Of a DNA stretch of 64,000 nt, positions 1 through 8,071 are shown in pieces; positions within the stretch are counted from its first letter, which is position 1; each line of letters opens with the position of its first letter. Under the pieces are notes generated by a model. That model was not told where the DNA came from and did not search any database. It was given only the letters and a program-made list of their open reading frames with translations. Position numbers and translations under genes: made by a program. Source of the DNA: Sipunculus nudus (Eukaryota > Annelida > Sipuncula > Golfingiida > Sipunculidae); NCBI GenBank assembly GCA_026874595.1, contig CM049317.1, forward strand, positions 36,174,901 to 36,238,900, in the 5' to 3' direction.

Positions 1-26
1 GCGCTCTACCACTGAGCTACATCCCC
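1..26 (-). tRNA. tRNA-Ala, 5' part only (window edge), probably CGC
   Basis: Only the first 26 nt of the tRNA (acceptor 5' strand, D-arm, start of the anticodon arm) lie inside the window. The anticodon is outside it. CGC is inferred from the position in the unit and from the flank, which is the one that follows the Ala(CGC) genes of other units. Confidence 0.85.
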
Positions 27-260
27 ACCTACTTAGCATTGCAAATGACACTTTCACCTTGAATTCAAATGTTCCGTTTCCAAAACATAAATACGAATCT
101 AGTATATATTTAACAGGAGTGTTGCGTAATTCATGATCCAGAACGGATATTTTCTGGCGTACATACATTCTCATCGATTTTATCTTACTGGCGTGACACT
201 AAGCAGGTTGTATTGGCCAAAAAATGGGATTTTCATGGAAGGCGGAGAGAATAACAAATC

Positions 261-264
261 AAAA
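261..264 (-). terminator. Pol III terminator of the Ser-Ala(TGC) pair (representative)
   Basis: AAAA on plus (TTTT on minus) lies 5 nt past the 3' end of Ala(TGC). It is the first T run met on the minus strand after the start of tRNA-Ser, so it should end both genes. Four T is the short end of what animal Pol III uses. Confidence 0.7.
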
Positions 265-269
265 GAACA

Positions 270-341
270 TGGAGATGCCGGGGATTGAACCCGGGGCCTC
301 ACACATGCAAAGCGTGCGCTCTACCACTGAGCTACATCCCC
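270..341 (-). tRNA. tRNA-Ala(TGC)
   Basis: Reading the minus strand gives a 72-nt cloverleaf. The acceptor stem GGGGATG/CATCTCC contains the G3:U70 pair that is the main identity element for alanyl-tRNA synthetase, with discriminator A. The anticodon loop TTTGCAT gives anticodon TGC, which reads GCA. The A box (TAGCTCAGTGG) and B box (GGTTCAATCC) are complete, and no CCA is encoded. The gene lies 5 nt downstream of tRNA-Ser with no T run between them, and a TTTT follows its 3' end by 5 nt, so it is probably the second gene of a Ser-Ala dicistron. Confidence 0.97.
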
Positions 342-346
342 AGGAA

Positions 347-428
347 CGACGAGGATGGGATTCGAACCCACGCGGGCAGAGCCCATTGGATTAGCAGTCC
401 AACGCCTTAACCACTCGGCCACCTCGTC
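347..428 (-). tRNA. tRNA-Ser(GCT)
   Basis: This is an 82-nt class II tRNA on the minus strand with a long variable arm (GGGCTCTGCCC hairpin) and discriminator G, as expected for eukaryotic serine tRNA. The acceptor is GACGAGG/CCTCGTC. The anticodon loop CTGCTAA gives GCT, which reads AGC and AGT. The A box TGGCCGAGTGG and B box GGTTCGAATCC are intact. The next gene on this strand, Ala(TGC), starts after only TTCCT, so no Pol III terminator separates them. Confidence 0.97.
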
Positions 429-537
429 AGATATTTGCCCAGTGGTTAGTGAACAAACAGTGATGCCAAATAAAACGACTGGTTTAAGATTTGTAAATCA
501 ATGCCTCTATTGGATCCCATATTACTGGTAAACGTAA

Positions 538-627
538 CCCGTGATAGCTCAGCTGGTAGAGCGGAGGACTGTAGTGGCGACATGGGCAGCTATCCTTAGG
601 TCACCGGTTCGATTCCGGTTCGCGGGA
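538..627 (+). tRNA. tRNA-Tyr(GTA) with 17-nt intron
   Basis: This is a 90-nt gene on the plus strand with acceptor CCCGTGA/TTCGCGGG, a C1:G72 pair typical of eukaryotic tRNA-Tyr, and discriminator A. The anticodon stem-loop is interrupted after CTGTAG by the intron tggcgacatgggcagct (577-593) and resumes with ATCCTT, leaving a 73-nt mature body. An intron one base 3' of the anticodon is the canonical eukaryotic site. The A box TAGCTCAGCTGG and B box GGTTCGATTCC are intact, and TTTTT follows at 630-634. Confidence 0.97.
577..593 (+). other. tRNA-Tyr intron (representative)
   Basis: This 17-nt interruption after position 37 of tRNA-Tyr would be removed by the tRNA splicing endonuclease. It appears unchanged in all 27 Tyr copies in the window, while the flanking spacer varies. 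The exact splice points are inferred from the canonical site. Confidence 0.85.
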
Positions 628-629
628 AC

Positions 630-634
630 TTTTT
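630..634 (+). terminator. Pol III terminator of tRNA-Tyr (representative)
   Basis: Five T residues begin two bases after the discriminator of tRNA-Tyr. The same run follows every Tyr copy in the array. Confidence 0.85.
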
Positions 635-1032
635 CATCAGTGTCGGCATCATTGTAGCAAGTGTTTCCATTTATTTTACACACGTCTTTTAAGCTCATAC
701 GTCTCTGTTCATTCCGGTGTGAGATCTTTAGTTTTTTTCACGATGGGAACCCAAAATACTTTAACACTGTCAAAATTTCGGGAGCGGCCGGAATTTTTTT
801 CAGGGTTCTTTGTAATGATCTGCGCCCTTAAACTGGTTCTTTCTATCAATACGTTTGTTCGTCTTGCGCAGAATACGTAAAGCCGCTTCAAGAGGCAATA
901 TTAACCGGTACATTATGCTCTAGCCTCATTTTTAGTAATGATGAACAAAAGAGAATTAGTTTATTGTCTACACCCGCCACCAGATCGTGACCCGTCTCTC
1001 AGCCGGCGTGTTCTTGGAATTTCGGCGCCAAC

Positions 1033-1077
1033 TGCCTGTTTTCAACATAATGTTTGCCTTTGTTATGTAAACAGGCA
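1033..1077. repeat. Spacer inverted repeat, 9-bp outer arms (representative)
   Basis: TGCCTGTTT (1033-1041) faces AAACAGGCA (1069-1077). Inside them ACATAA and TTATGT also pair, separated from the outer stem by a 3-nt bulge, leaving a ~12-nt loop. It recurs in nearly every unit, with only the inner stem changed in U6 and the element lost by deletion in U19. A role is not known; a hairpin in DNA or in a transcript is possible. Confidence 0.75.
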
Positions 1078-1400
1078 TGTTTGACAATTTGTATATTACT
1101 TTGTTCGTAGAGATTTCGAGCAACCATGTCTGATGGAATATGAGGATCAGGCACATGTTTGTTTATTCTGTAGTGTTTGATACTTTTCATCAACGTTCTT
1201 TCAGCTAATATGTTTCTGTTCACTGCCTGAGAACAGATTTGATTCGCATCACCAAATTTTTTTTTGGCAATACTAATGAAAAATATTCATGACATGCCAA
1301 TGTTTCGATCGGAGACCGCCGCCGAGAAACAAAAAGCAACCGTATTCTTAACAGGAAATTTATTCATTCAGAGGAACGTCGGAATCCACAAGCATGTAAG

Positions 1401-1417
1401 AGCCAGTAATACTGGCT
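1401..1417. repeat. Spacer hairpin AGCCAGT-AAT-ACTGGCT (representative)
   Basis: Perfect 7-bp arms around a 3-nt loop, present in the spacer of nearly every unit. One arm is mutated in U9 (near 23261). No T run follows on either strand, so it does not look like a Pol III end. Function is unknown. Confidence 0.7.
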
Positions 1418-1863
1418 TAGTGAGAAAGCAGAAGAAGCAGCGGCTTAAATAAATAGCGGCTATAAATGAACATAGCTATAACAACATACACCGAAGACCT
1501 GAGCACTCTAAAAGATACTCCAGCTGACGGTAGTAAATTACTTAGTGATTTGCTGTGAGGAGTAGCCGTATGGGGACCAACTTTACAAAGTGGGCTTATA
1601 TTTGGCGTATGACACATTTTTTTACTGTGGCGCCATCTACGTATTCACCCGCGTGGTTTTCTTTTCCGTCTGCTATGTCTGCTTGGTATCATACAACTTT
1701 ATCCGCTGGTATTTTTAGCAATATTGATCAAGCAAACCTTAGTACCTGTCACAGGTTTATATTTATACTGGGTTAACGGCACCACATAATTGAGTGCATG
1801 TTCTTTTTGGAAAGAAAAATAAAAGTATGAAAACTGACAGAATTGGGATATATTAAGATATTT

Positions 1864-1870
1864 AAAAAAA
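1864..1870 (-). terminator. Pol III terminator of Ala(CGC) (representative)
   Basis: A run of seven A on plus (seven T on minus) begins 4 nt past the 3' end of the Ala(CGC) gene of U2. Other units have six to nine T at this site, so this gene has its own strong terminator. Confidence 0.85.
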
Positions 1871-1874
1871 TCGC

Positions 1875-1946
1875 TGGAGATGCCGGGGATTGAACCCGGG
1901 GCCTCACACATGCGAAGCGTGCGCTCTACCACTGAGCTACATCCCC
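1875..1946 (-). tRNA. tRNA-Ala(CGC)
   Basis: First complete copy of this gene. The 72-nt body is the same as Ala(TGC) except for the wobble base: loop TTCGCAT gives anticodon CGC, which reads GCG. It has G3:U70, discriminator A, intact A and B boxes, and its own T7 terminator, and it lies alone rather than in the Ser-Ala pair. Confidence 0.97.
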
Positions 1947-2189
1947 ACCTACTTAGCATTGCAAATGACACTTTCACCTTGAATTCAAATGTTCCGTTTC
2001 CAAAACATAAATACGAATCTAGTATATATTTAACAGGAGTGTTGCGTAATTCATGATCCAGAACGGATATTTTCTGGCGTACATACATTCTCATCGATTT
2101 TATCTTACTGGCGTGACACTAAGCAGGTTGTATTGGCCAAAAAATGGGATTTTCATGGAAGGCGGAGAGAATAACAAATCAAAAGAACA

Positions 2190-2261
2190 TGGAGATGCCG
2201 GGGATTGAACCCGGGGCCTCACACATGCAAAGCGTGCGCTCTACCACTGAGCTACATCCCC
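2190..2261 (-). tRNA. tRNA-Ala(TGC)
   Basis: U2 copy, identical to 270-341. Confidence 0.97.
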
Positions 2262-2266
2262 AGGAA

Positions 2267-2348
2267 CGACGAGGATGGGATTCGAACCCACGCGGGCAGA
2301 GCCCATTGGATTAGCAGTCCAACGCCTTAACCACTCGGCCACCTCGTC
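2267..2348 (-). tRNA. tRNA-Ser(GCT)
   Basis: U2 copy, identical to 347-428. Confidence 0.97.
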
Positions 2349-2457
2349 AGATATTTGCCCAGTGGTTAGTGAACAAACAGTGATCCCAAATAAAACGACT
2401 GGTTTAAGATTTGTAAATCAATGCCTCTATTGGATCCCATATTACTGGTAAACGTAA

Positions 2458-2547
2458 CCCGTGATAGCTCAGCTGGTAGAGCGGAGGACTGTAGTGGCGA
2501 CATGGGCAGCTATCCTTAGGTCACCGGTTCGATTCCGGTTCGCGGGA
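2458..2547 (+). tRNA. tRNA-Tyr(GTA) with intron
   Basis: U2 copy, identical to 538-627. Its 3' spacer is the one interrupted by transposon copy 1. Confidence 0.97.
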
Positions 2548-3481
2548 ACTTTTTCATCAGTGTCGGCATCATTGTAGCAAGTGTTTCCATTTATTTTACA
2601 CACGTCTTTTAAGCTCATACGTCTCTGTTCATTCCGGTGTGAGATCTTTAGTTTTTTTCACGATGGGAACCCAAAATACTTTAACACTGTCAAAATTTCG
2701 GGAGCGGCCGGAATTTTTTTCAGGGTTCTTTGTAATGATCTGCGCCCTTAAACTGGTTCTTTCTATCAATACGTTTGTGCGTCTTGCGCAGAATACGTAA
2801 AGCCGCTTCAAGAGGCAATATTAACCGGTACATTATGCTCTAGCCTCATTTTTAGTAATGATGAACAAAAGAGAATTAGTTTATTGTCTACACCCGCCAC
2901 CAGCTCGTGACCCGTCTCTCAGCCGGCGTGTTCTTGGAATTTCGGCGCCAACTGCCTGTTTTCAACATAATGTTTGCCTTTGTTATGTAAACAGGCATGT
3001 TTGACAATTTGTATATTACTTTGTTCGTAGAGATTTCGAGCAACCATGTCTGATGGAATATGAGGATCAGGCACATGTTTGTTTATTCTGTAGTGTTTGA
3101 TACTTTTCATCAACGTTCTTTCAGCTAATATGTTTCTGTTCACTGCCTGAGAACAGATTTGATTCGCATCACCAAATTTTTTTTTGGCAATACTAATGAA
3201 AAATATTCATGACATGCCAATGTTTCGATCGGAGGCCGCCGCCGAGAAACAAAAAGCAACCGTATTCTTAACAGGAAATTTATTCATTCAGAGGAACGTC
3301 GGAATCCACAAGCATGTAAGAGCCAGTAATACTGGCTAAGTGAGAAATCAGAAGAAGCAGCGGCTTAAATAAATAGCGGCTATAAATGAACATAGCTATA
3401 ACAACATACACCGAAGACCTGAGCACTCTAAAAGATACTCCAGCTGACGGTAGTAAATTACTTAGTGATTTGCTGTGAGGA

Positions 3482-3484
3482 GTA
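3482..3484. repeat. Target-site duplication GTA, left (copy 1)
   Basis: The empty site in other units reads gaggaGTAgccg. Here GTA stands before the first base of the terminal repeat and again after the last one (10352-10354), so the duplication is 3 bp. Confidence 0.9.
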
Positions 3485-3639
3485 TAGTCGGGTCGTTGAA
3501 GCCCAGAAATGAGGTGTACATGGAAAAAAATGGTAGAAAGCTAAATTTGGTGTCATATGAAAGGCCGCATTGAGTAGAATAACATATCCAAAATCCGCTA
3601 AAATCCGCTTTGGGGAAAATATTTTACAGCAGTTTGAAA
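3485..3639 (+). repeat. Left terminal inverted repeat (copy 1)
   Basis: Starts with 14 bp perfectly matching the other end, then continues as an imperfect match to about TTTGAAA at 3639. Two adjacent copies of AAAATCCGCT (3590-3599 and 3600-3609) sit in the inner part and are mirrored at the right end, so they are candidate transposase-binding repeats. Confidence 0.88.
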
Positions 3640-4429
3640 CATTTACTTTTTTAGAATAGAGTGACAGCCTGAAACAGGAAAATCTACGTTGATCCGCATT
3701 TATTTTTTAATCTATTCACATTCAACATGAGCCAATATTTTTATAATGAATACGACGTTTTATTTTAAAGTGTTCAGTCAAATAGAATCATTTCCTAAAT
3801 TTATGTTGTTGTTTTTCAACCTTGAAATAATATTTTATCATTTAAAGTTATGAAACGTAATACATTCAAAATGATACATCTGTACTCCATTGGGCAGTGT
3901 CAAACCATTATTGAAATCTGAATACGGTGTCAATCAAGTAAAACTACATTAGATACATTTATTGCCGGAGTGCGTGCACTTGCTAAGATACAATGTAATA
4001 CATCGGGCACTAGGCATTAGACCTACCGCGGCCTGGGGAATATAGCCGTTCCCCTGTAAACGATACCTCGGTCTTGTGGTTTACACGCAAGCTGGTAGCA
4101 GCTCGGGCTTTGTACTCGGTATAAACGCTTGTGTTTTAATACAACGATCTCACCATTGATAAAATGTGTTATCTTCAAATGGTCACATAGATTTACAGCG
4201 CCCGGGTATCGCCTGTTTTTAAGAAACAAGACAGGTTACACTTCTCAGAAAAGCCTATGATGGCAATTAAACATTCATTTACCCTGACAATTTGGACTGA
4301 GTTTATCTGCAACTAAGTTTGATAGATTACTAGACTTCTTTATTCATTTGTACAATTGCTACGGTGTAACTTATTTGTTGATATCCATCACTTTTATATT
4401 TAAATTGCAATAACTGTCCATGATAAAAT
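3640..4429. other. Element 5' untranslated/promoter region (copy 1)
   Basis: About 790 bp between the left inverted repeat and the first start codon, AT-rich. Only short unrelated frames are present and I recognise no gene. It presumably holds the transposase promoter, but no clear core element stands out. Confidence 0.6.
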
Positions 4430-7400
4430 ATGGCCGAGGTGCCGACTTCATCAAATGCCTTCTCAAACTGCCCGGGAGACTGTTGTGTCATATGTAAATT
4501 AAGCTTCACTGAAAATAGACCATCCGTAAGTGTAACAAGGAAGGGCTTACAGAGAATAATCAGTTGCGCTGAACAACGAGGGGAGTCAGAACTTAACAAA
4601 TATCTTAATGAATGTATTTGTTCTTCACCAGTAAAAAAGGTGTTAGTACATCAAACCTGCCGTCGAGATTTCACTGACCAAAAAAGAATCAACAGTAGTA
4701 AAACTGTAGAGGAGCCTTGCGCCAAAAAACTTAGGTCAAGTTTGTTGCCATTCAATCCGAAAGAACACTGTTTGTTTTGTGGAGCATCTGCTGCGCCAGA
4801 TGATCGACATCCAGGTCGAAGTCGGGTTCATGCTGTAGAAACTCTCCCCGTACGTGAAAAGCTTCTAGAGTGTTGCGACAAGAGGGAAGACTCCTGGGCA
4901 TCTGAAGTAAAACAACGTATTTTAGGATCTATTGACTTGGTTGCAGCAGAAGCTGTATACCATGACAGCTGTTTTTCGCGGTTCTTCCTAAAAAAGGAAT
5001 TCGGAGCATCAGCAATAAAGAAGCCCCAAGGCCGACCCGAAGCAAAACAGCTGAAGCAATGGTTTGATATGCTTTGTGATTGGCTCGAATCTGAGGGTGA
5101 CATGGAACTGTACACAGTTTCAGAACTACATGAAAAAATGGCAACATTTGCTGGTCCTTCAGAAGTTTACGGTGTTAAGAGGCTTAAACAAAAACTTAAG
5201 GAACATTACAAGGAATTTATTTTCTTCGCTGAAATCAGAGGCCGCAAAAATGTTGTTTGTTTCAGAAACATGGCAAAGTTCATAATAAATGATAGCTGGT
5301 ACGCAGGGAAGGAAGATAACATTGAAGATGAAACAGAACGTGTTATAAAGACTGCAGCAAGGATTATAAGAGCAGAAATTCGAGAAAGGGAGTATGACCT
5401 ATCCAATTATCCTACCTGCGAGGACATAGAAAATACCGATCGTGGCAAGAAATGGATCCCACGCAATCTGCAATTCCTCTTGAAAATGTTGATTCCATCC
5501 GAATTAAAACAGAACAGTATTGGACACTGCATTGTCCAGGCAGCCCGACCAAGGTCAGTTATAACACCAACGTTGTTTGGTTTGGGTGTTGAGATGGACC
5601 ATGTATTTGGCTCAAAGTGGCTGATTAGTGAACTGTCCCGCTTAGGATATTCAATCAGCTCTGATGAAGTGACCCGATATAAGCAATCTGTTATTCAGAG
5701 TGAGAATCTTGAGAATCTTCTAGCCGAGTATTTTCCTGGCACATTCACGCAGTGGGTGGCCGATAATATTGATCACAACGTGGCAACTTTAGATGGACAA
5801 GACACATTCCATGGTATGGGAATTATGGCGATTGCAACAACTAGAAACGACACATTGCCCATCTTGAAATCACGTGCCATTGTCCGACAACCCTGTATCA
5901 GTGTAAATGATCTCTTAAAGGATAGGGGGGTTCCCATTCTTCAATACATAGGACCATCTGGAAAAGGTCTGTCATCAGTTAATTATAGACCAATTATTGA
6001 ACTACAGGTTCCATACACATTGCCCTCGGAACTGTGCTGTGATTTTCTTTGGCACTCAGGTGGCTTATTCAGTGAGGCTGAAAATCCTAGACCAAACTGG
6101 TCGGGGTTTATGCAGCATGTTTTCTCTGGAGATCAGTACCCTGCTTCAAAATCCAAAACGCTGCTTCTGCAAATCATTGACTTGAATCCTTCGGATGAAA
6201 CATGCATCTACTCTACATTGCTGTATATTCAAAGCCAAGCTAGGCAACTGAATATACAAACGCCATGTATAACATTTGATCAACCTTTGTGGCTGAAAGC
6301 TATGGAAATAATTACTGCAAATTCAATGAAGATAGTTTGCAGACTTGGCGGATTTCATACAATGATGAGTTTCCTGGGTAGCATTGGATCCATGATGAAA
6401 GGTTCAGGATTAGAGGAGGCACTAGAAACCGTATATGGACCAAATGCAGTTCATCATATGATGTCAGGAAAGGCAATTTCTAGGGCGTTACGTGGGCATT
6501 TCATGGTGGAGGCCGCTTTAATGAACCAGCTTTTTATGGGAATTGTTCCATGTTCATTGCATAATGGAAACCAAGGTTTCACCTTTACAGAAATAGATGA
6601 GAATCCACTTGAAGAACATGGATCAGACATTGAGAATGCATCTTCCATTGAGCATACCTGTGGAGATAATGGACCAAGTGACAAGAATCTCGGAGAGATG
6701 GAGAGAGATATCACAATCCTAGAGGATGAACTTGATGAAACAGAAACAAAGAAGATCAAAGCTTTGTATGACGGAGTAAGAGATAAATCTATACCAGTTT
6801 CTCGCATCTTTGAATCAAATGAATTTGTCAAATTGGAGATCTGCTTGGCAAAATATAAAGCAATGCTTTCAGACAGGTCGCCAACAGCAAGACTTTGGTT
6901 GCAGTATATAGAATATGTTGAAACTCTTAAGTTATTCATTAGAGCTGAAAGGACAGGAGATTGGAGTCTTCATCTCATCGCGGTTAGTAGGATGTTGAAT
7001 TTATTTGCTGCTACTGCCCATATTAACTATGCAAAAAGTGCACGTCTTTATCTGCAAATGATGCAAGATTTGCCAAATGACCATCCTTGGCTGTATAACT
7101 GTTTCGCCGAGAATGGATTTCACACTGTCCGCAGAACTAGAAGATACTGGGCAGGTCTTTGGACGGATCTAACCATTGAACAAGTCATGATGCGGTCTAT
7201 CAAGAGTCGAGGAGGACTGACCAGAGGAAGAGGCATGACCGAGTCCGTCCGCCTGCAGTGGATCTACAGTATGCACAAATGTGCTGAAGTCCACGAGGCC
7301 ATGACGACGCTGACTAATATGAAGCTAGACTCCTGTCAGCAGCAACACATTGAACTAGGAAAATCCAGATGTCAGCGTGATTTCAAAGACCTGACTTACA

Positions 7401-8071
7401 TCCAGACATGGTTCAAGCATCATGACCCCTTTGATGTGAACGAACAGAAACTGCGTTCTTTGTCTTCTGGTTTGAGTGCTTCAGGCAGTGACGGTGTGAA
7501 CTGTCACCAGACAGAGGAGATTGGGGCGAAAATCCACAAACGAATCGACAATATGAGTGTCACGGAGGCATCCATTAAAAGAAGCGAGCAAGTTCGAGCA
7601 TTAGATCATTTGTACCCGGGAGTCAAAGTTGACAAGCAGAAGGTTCAAATCGATCCAAATATTTTATTTTCTCGCCTGATTGCTATAGTACAGAGACAGG
7701 AAAATATGGCACCGTATTTCGATTATGAACTGACAGCAGTGCCAACCTCTTTATTCAAAAATGATGCTATGCGAAAACCAGCAAAGGCCCAGCTAGCTAA
7801 ATTCCTGACTTCAGGTGTGAAGCCATGTGAGCTTACTAAAGAGGCCATACATGTGCTTGATGGCGGGGCACTTTTGCATAGGGTAAAATGGATGAAAAAA
7901 ACAACGTACAAGGACATAGCCAAACAATATGTAGATTATGTTCAGACCAAGTACGGAGACTGCTGTGTCGTATTTGATGGCTATGGTCAGAGCCCATCAA
8001 TCAAAGACCACGAGCATGTAAGAAGACTTGGCAAGACGTGTGCGGATATATATACCTCAATGAATCTATGA
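4430..8071 (+). CDS. Transposase with N-terminal zinc modules and partial FEN/XPG-like nuclease (copy 1)
   Basis: 1,213 residues in one uninterrupted frame. The start ATG has A at -3 and G at +4, a good animal initiation context. Residues 19-77 (C19xxC22...H74xxC77) and 114-181 (C114xxC117...H178xxC181) form two CxxC/HxxC modules, likely zinc binding. Residues ~200-430 are a region typical of this transposon protein family. The RNase-H-like core follows: VADNIDHN...LDG with D445, D448 and D455, then TFDQPLW (D617), GGFHTMM (H643) and HFMVEAAL (E694). D445/D617/E694 is a plausible DDE triad but is inferred. Near the C terminus VLDGGALLHRV (D1144) and CVVFDGY (D1183) resemble the first metal-binding segments of FEN/XPG nucleases. 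The frame stops at a TGA (8069-8071) before the rest of that domain, which continues in another frame from 8038. It would act in the nucleus on the element's own ends. Confidence 0.85.
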   Translation: MAEVPTSSNAFSNCPGDCCVICKLSFTENRPSVSVTRKGLQRIISCAEQRGESELNKYLNECICSSPVKKVLVHQTCRRDFTDQKRINSSKTVEEPCAKKLRSSLLPFNPKEHCLFCGASAAPDDRHPGRSRVHAVETLPVREKLLECCDKREDSWASEVKQRILGSIDLVAAEAVYHDSCFSRFFLKKEFGASAIKKPQGRPEAKQLKQWFDMLCDWLESEGDMELYTVSELHEKMATFAGPSEVYGVKRLKQKLKEHYKEFIFFAEIRGRKNVVCFRNMAKFIINDSWYAGKEDNIEDETERVIKTAARIIRAEIREREYDLSNYPTCEDIENTDRGKKWIPRNLQFLLKMLIPSELKQNSIGHCIVQAARPRSVITPTLFGLGVEMDHVFGSKWLISELSRLGYSISSDEVTRYKQSVIQSENLENLLAEYFPGTFTQWVADNIDHNVATLDGQDTFHGMGIMAIATTRNDTLPILKSRAIVRQPCISVNDLLKDRGVPILQYIGPSGKGLSSVNYRPIIELQVPYTLPSELCCDFLWHSGGLFSEAENPRPNWSGFMQHVFSGDQYPASKSKTLLLQIIDLNPSDETCIYSTLLYIQSQARQLNIQTPCITFDQPLWLKAMEIITANSMKIVCRLGGFHTMMSFLGSIGSMMKGSGLEEALETVYGPNAVHHMMSGKAISRALRGHFMVEAALMNQLFMGIVPCSLHNGNQGFTFTEIDENPLEEHGSDIENASSIEHTCGDNGPSDKNLGEMERDITILEDELDETETKKIKALYDGVRDKSIPVSRIFESNEFVKLEICLAKYKAMLSDRSPTARLWLQYIEYVETLKLFIRAERTGDWSLHLIAVSRMLNLFAATAHINYAKSARLYLQMMQDLPNDHPWLYNCFAENGFHTVRRTRRYWAGLWTDLTIEQVMMRSIKSRGGLTRGRGMTESVRLQWIYSMHKCAEVHEAMTTLTNMKLDSCQQQHIELGKSRCQRDFKDLTYIQTWFKHHDPFDVNEQKLRSLSSGLSASGSDGVNCHQTEEIGAKIHKRIDNMSVTEASIKRSEQVRALDHLYPGVKVDKQKVQIDPNILFSRLIAIVQRQENMAPYFDYELTAVPTSLFKNDAMRKPAKAQLAKFLTSGVKPCELTKEAIHVLDGGALLHRVKWMKKTTYKDIAKQYVDYVQTKYGDCCVVFDGYGQSPSIKDHEHVRRLGKTCADIYTSMNL

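Larger units (their letters stand above)
1..1874. repeat. tDNA tandem unit U1 (left end cut by window)
   Basis: First of 27 head-to-tail units. The order is Ala(CGC) minus, Ala(TGC) minus, Ser(GCT) minus, Tyr(GTA) plus, then a spacer from 628 to 1874. Landmarks recur 1,920 bp later in U2 with almost no change. The spacer has only short frames on both strands that drift between units, and I recognise no gene in it. It holds two inverted repeats (1033-1077 and 1401-1417) and a T run near 1617-1623 whose length varies from unit to unit. Confidence 0.97.

Noticed and set aside
85-125. TATA-like word (AGTATATATT) as promoter of Ala(CGC)
   Set aside because: It lies about 77 bp upstream of the gene, too far for a usual Pol III upstream TATA, and the gene has complete internal boxes.
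180-240. 5S rRNA-like words in the spacer (CTAAGCAGG)
   Set aside because: Only this short word matches; no 5S A box, intermediate element or C box is found in register and the flanks do not match.
3482-3485. 4-bp target-site duplication
   Set aside because: Only GTA is duplicated when both TIR tips are taken as TAGTC...GACTA; a fourth base would make the tips asymmetric.
4023-4229. Minus-strand frame upstream of the transposase as a third element gene
   Set aside because: Short, with no recognisable motif, and not supported by context; likely chance.
6454-6939. 161-codon minus-strand frame inside the transposase gene
   Set aside because: It is the antisense of the conserved transposase frame and has low-complexity serine runs.
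8038-8071. Programmed -1 ribosomal frameshift
   Set aside because: The overlap is 34 bp and contains no X XXY YYZ heptamer. A 2-bp microsatellite change explains the frame relation more simply. Not fully excluded.
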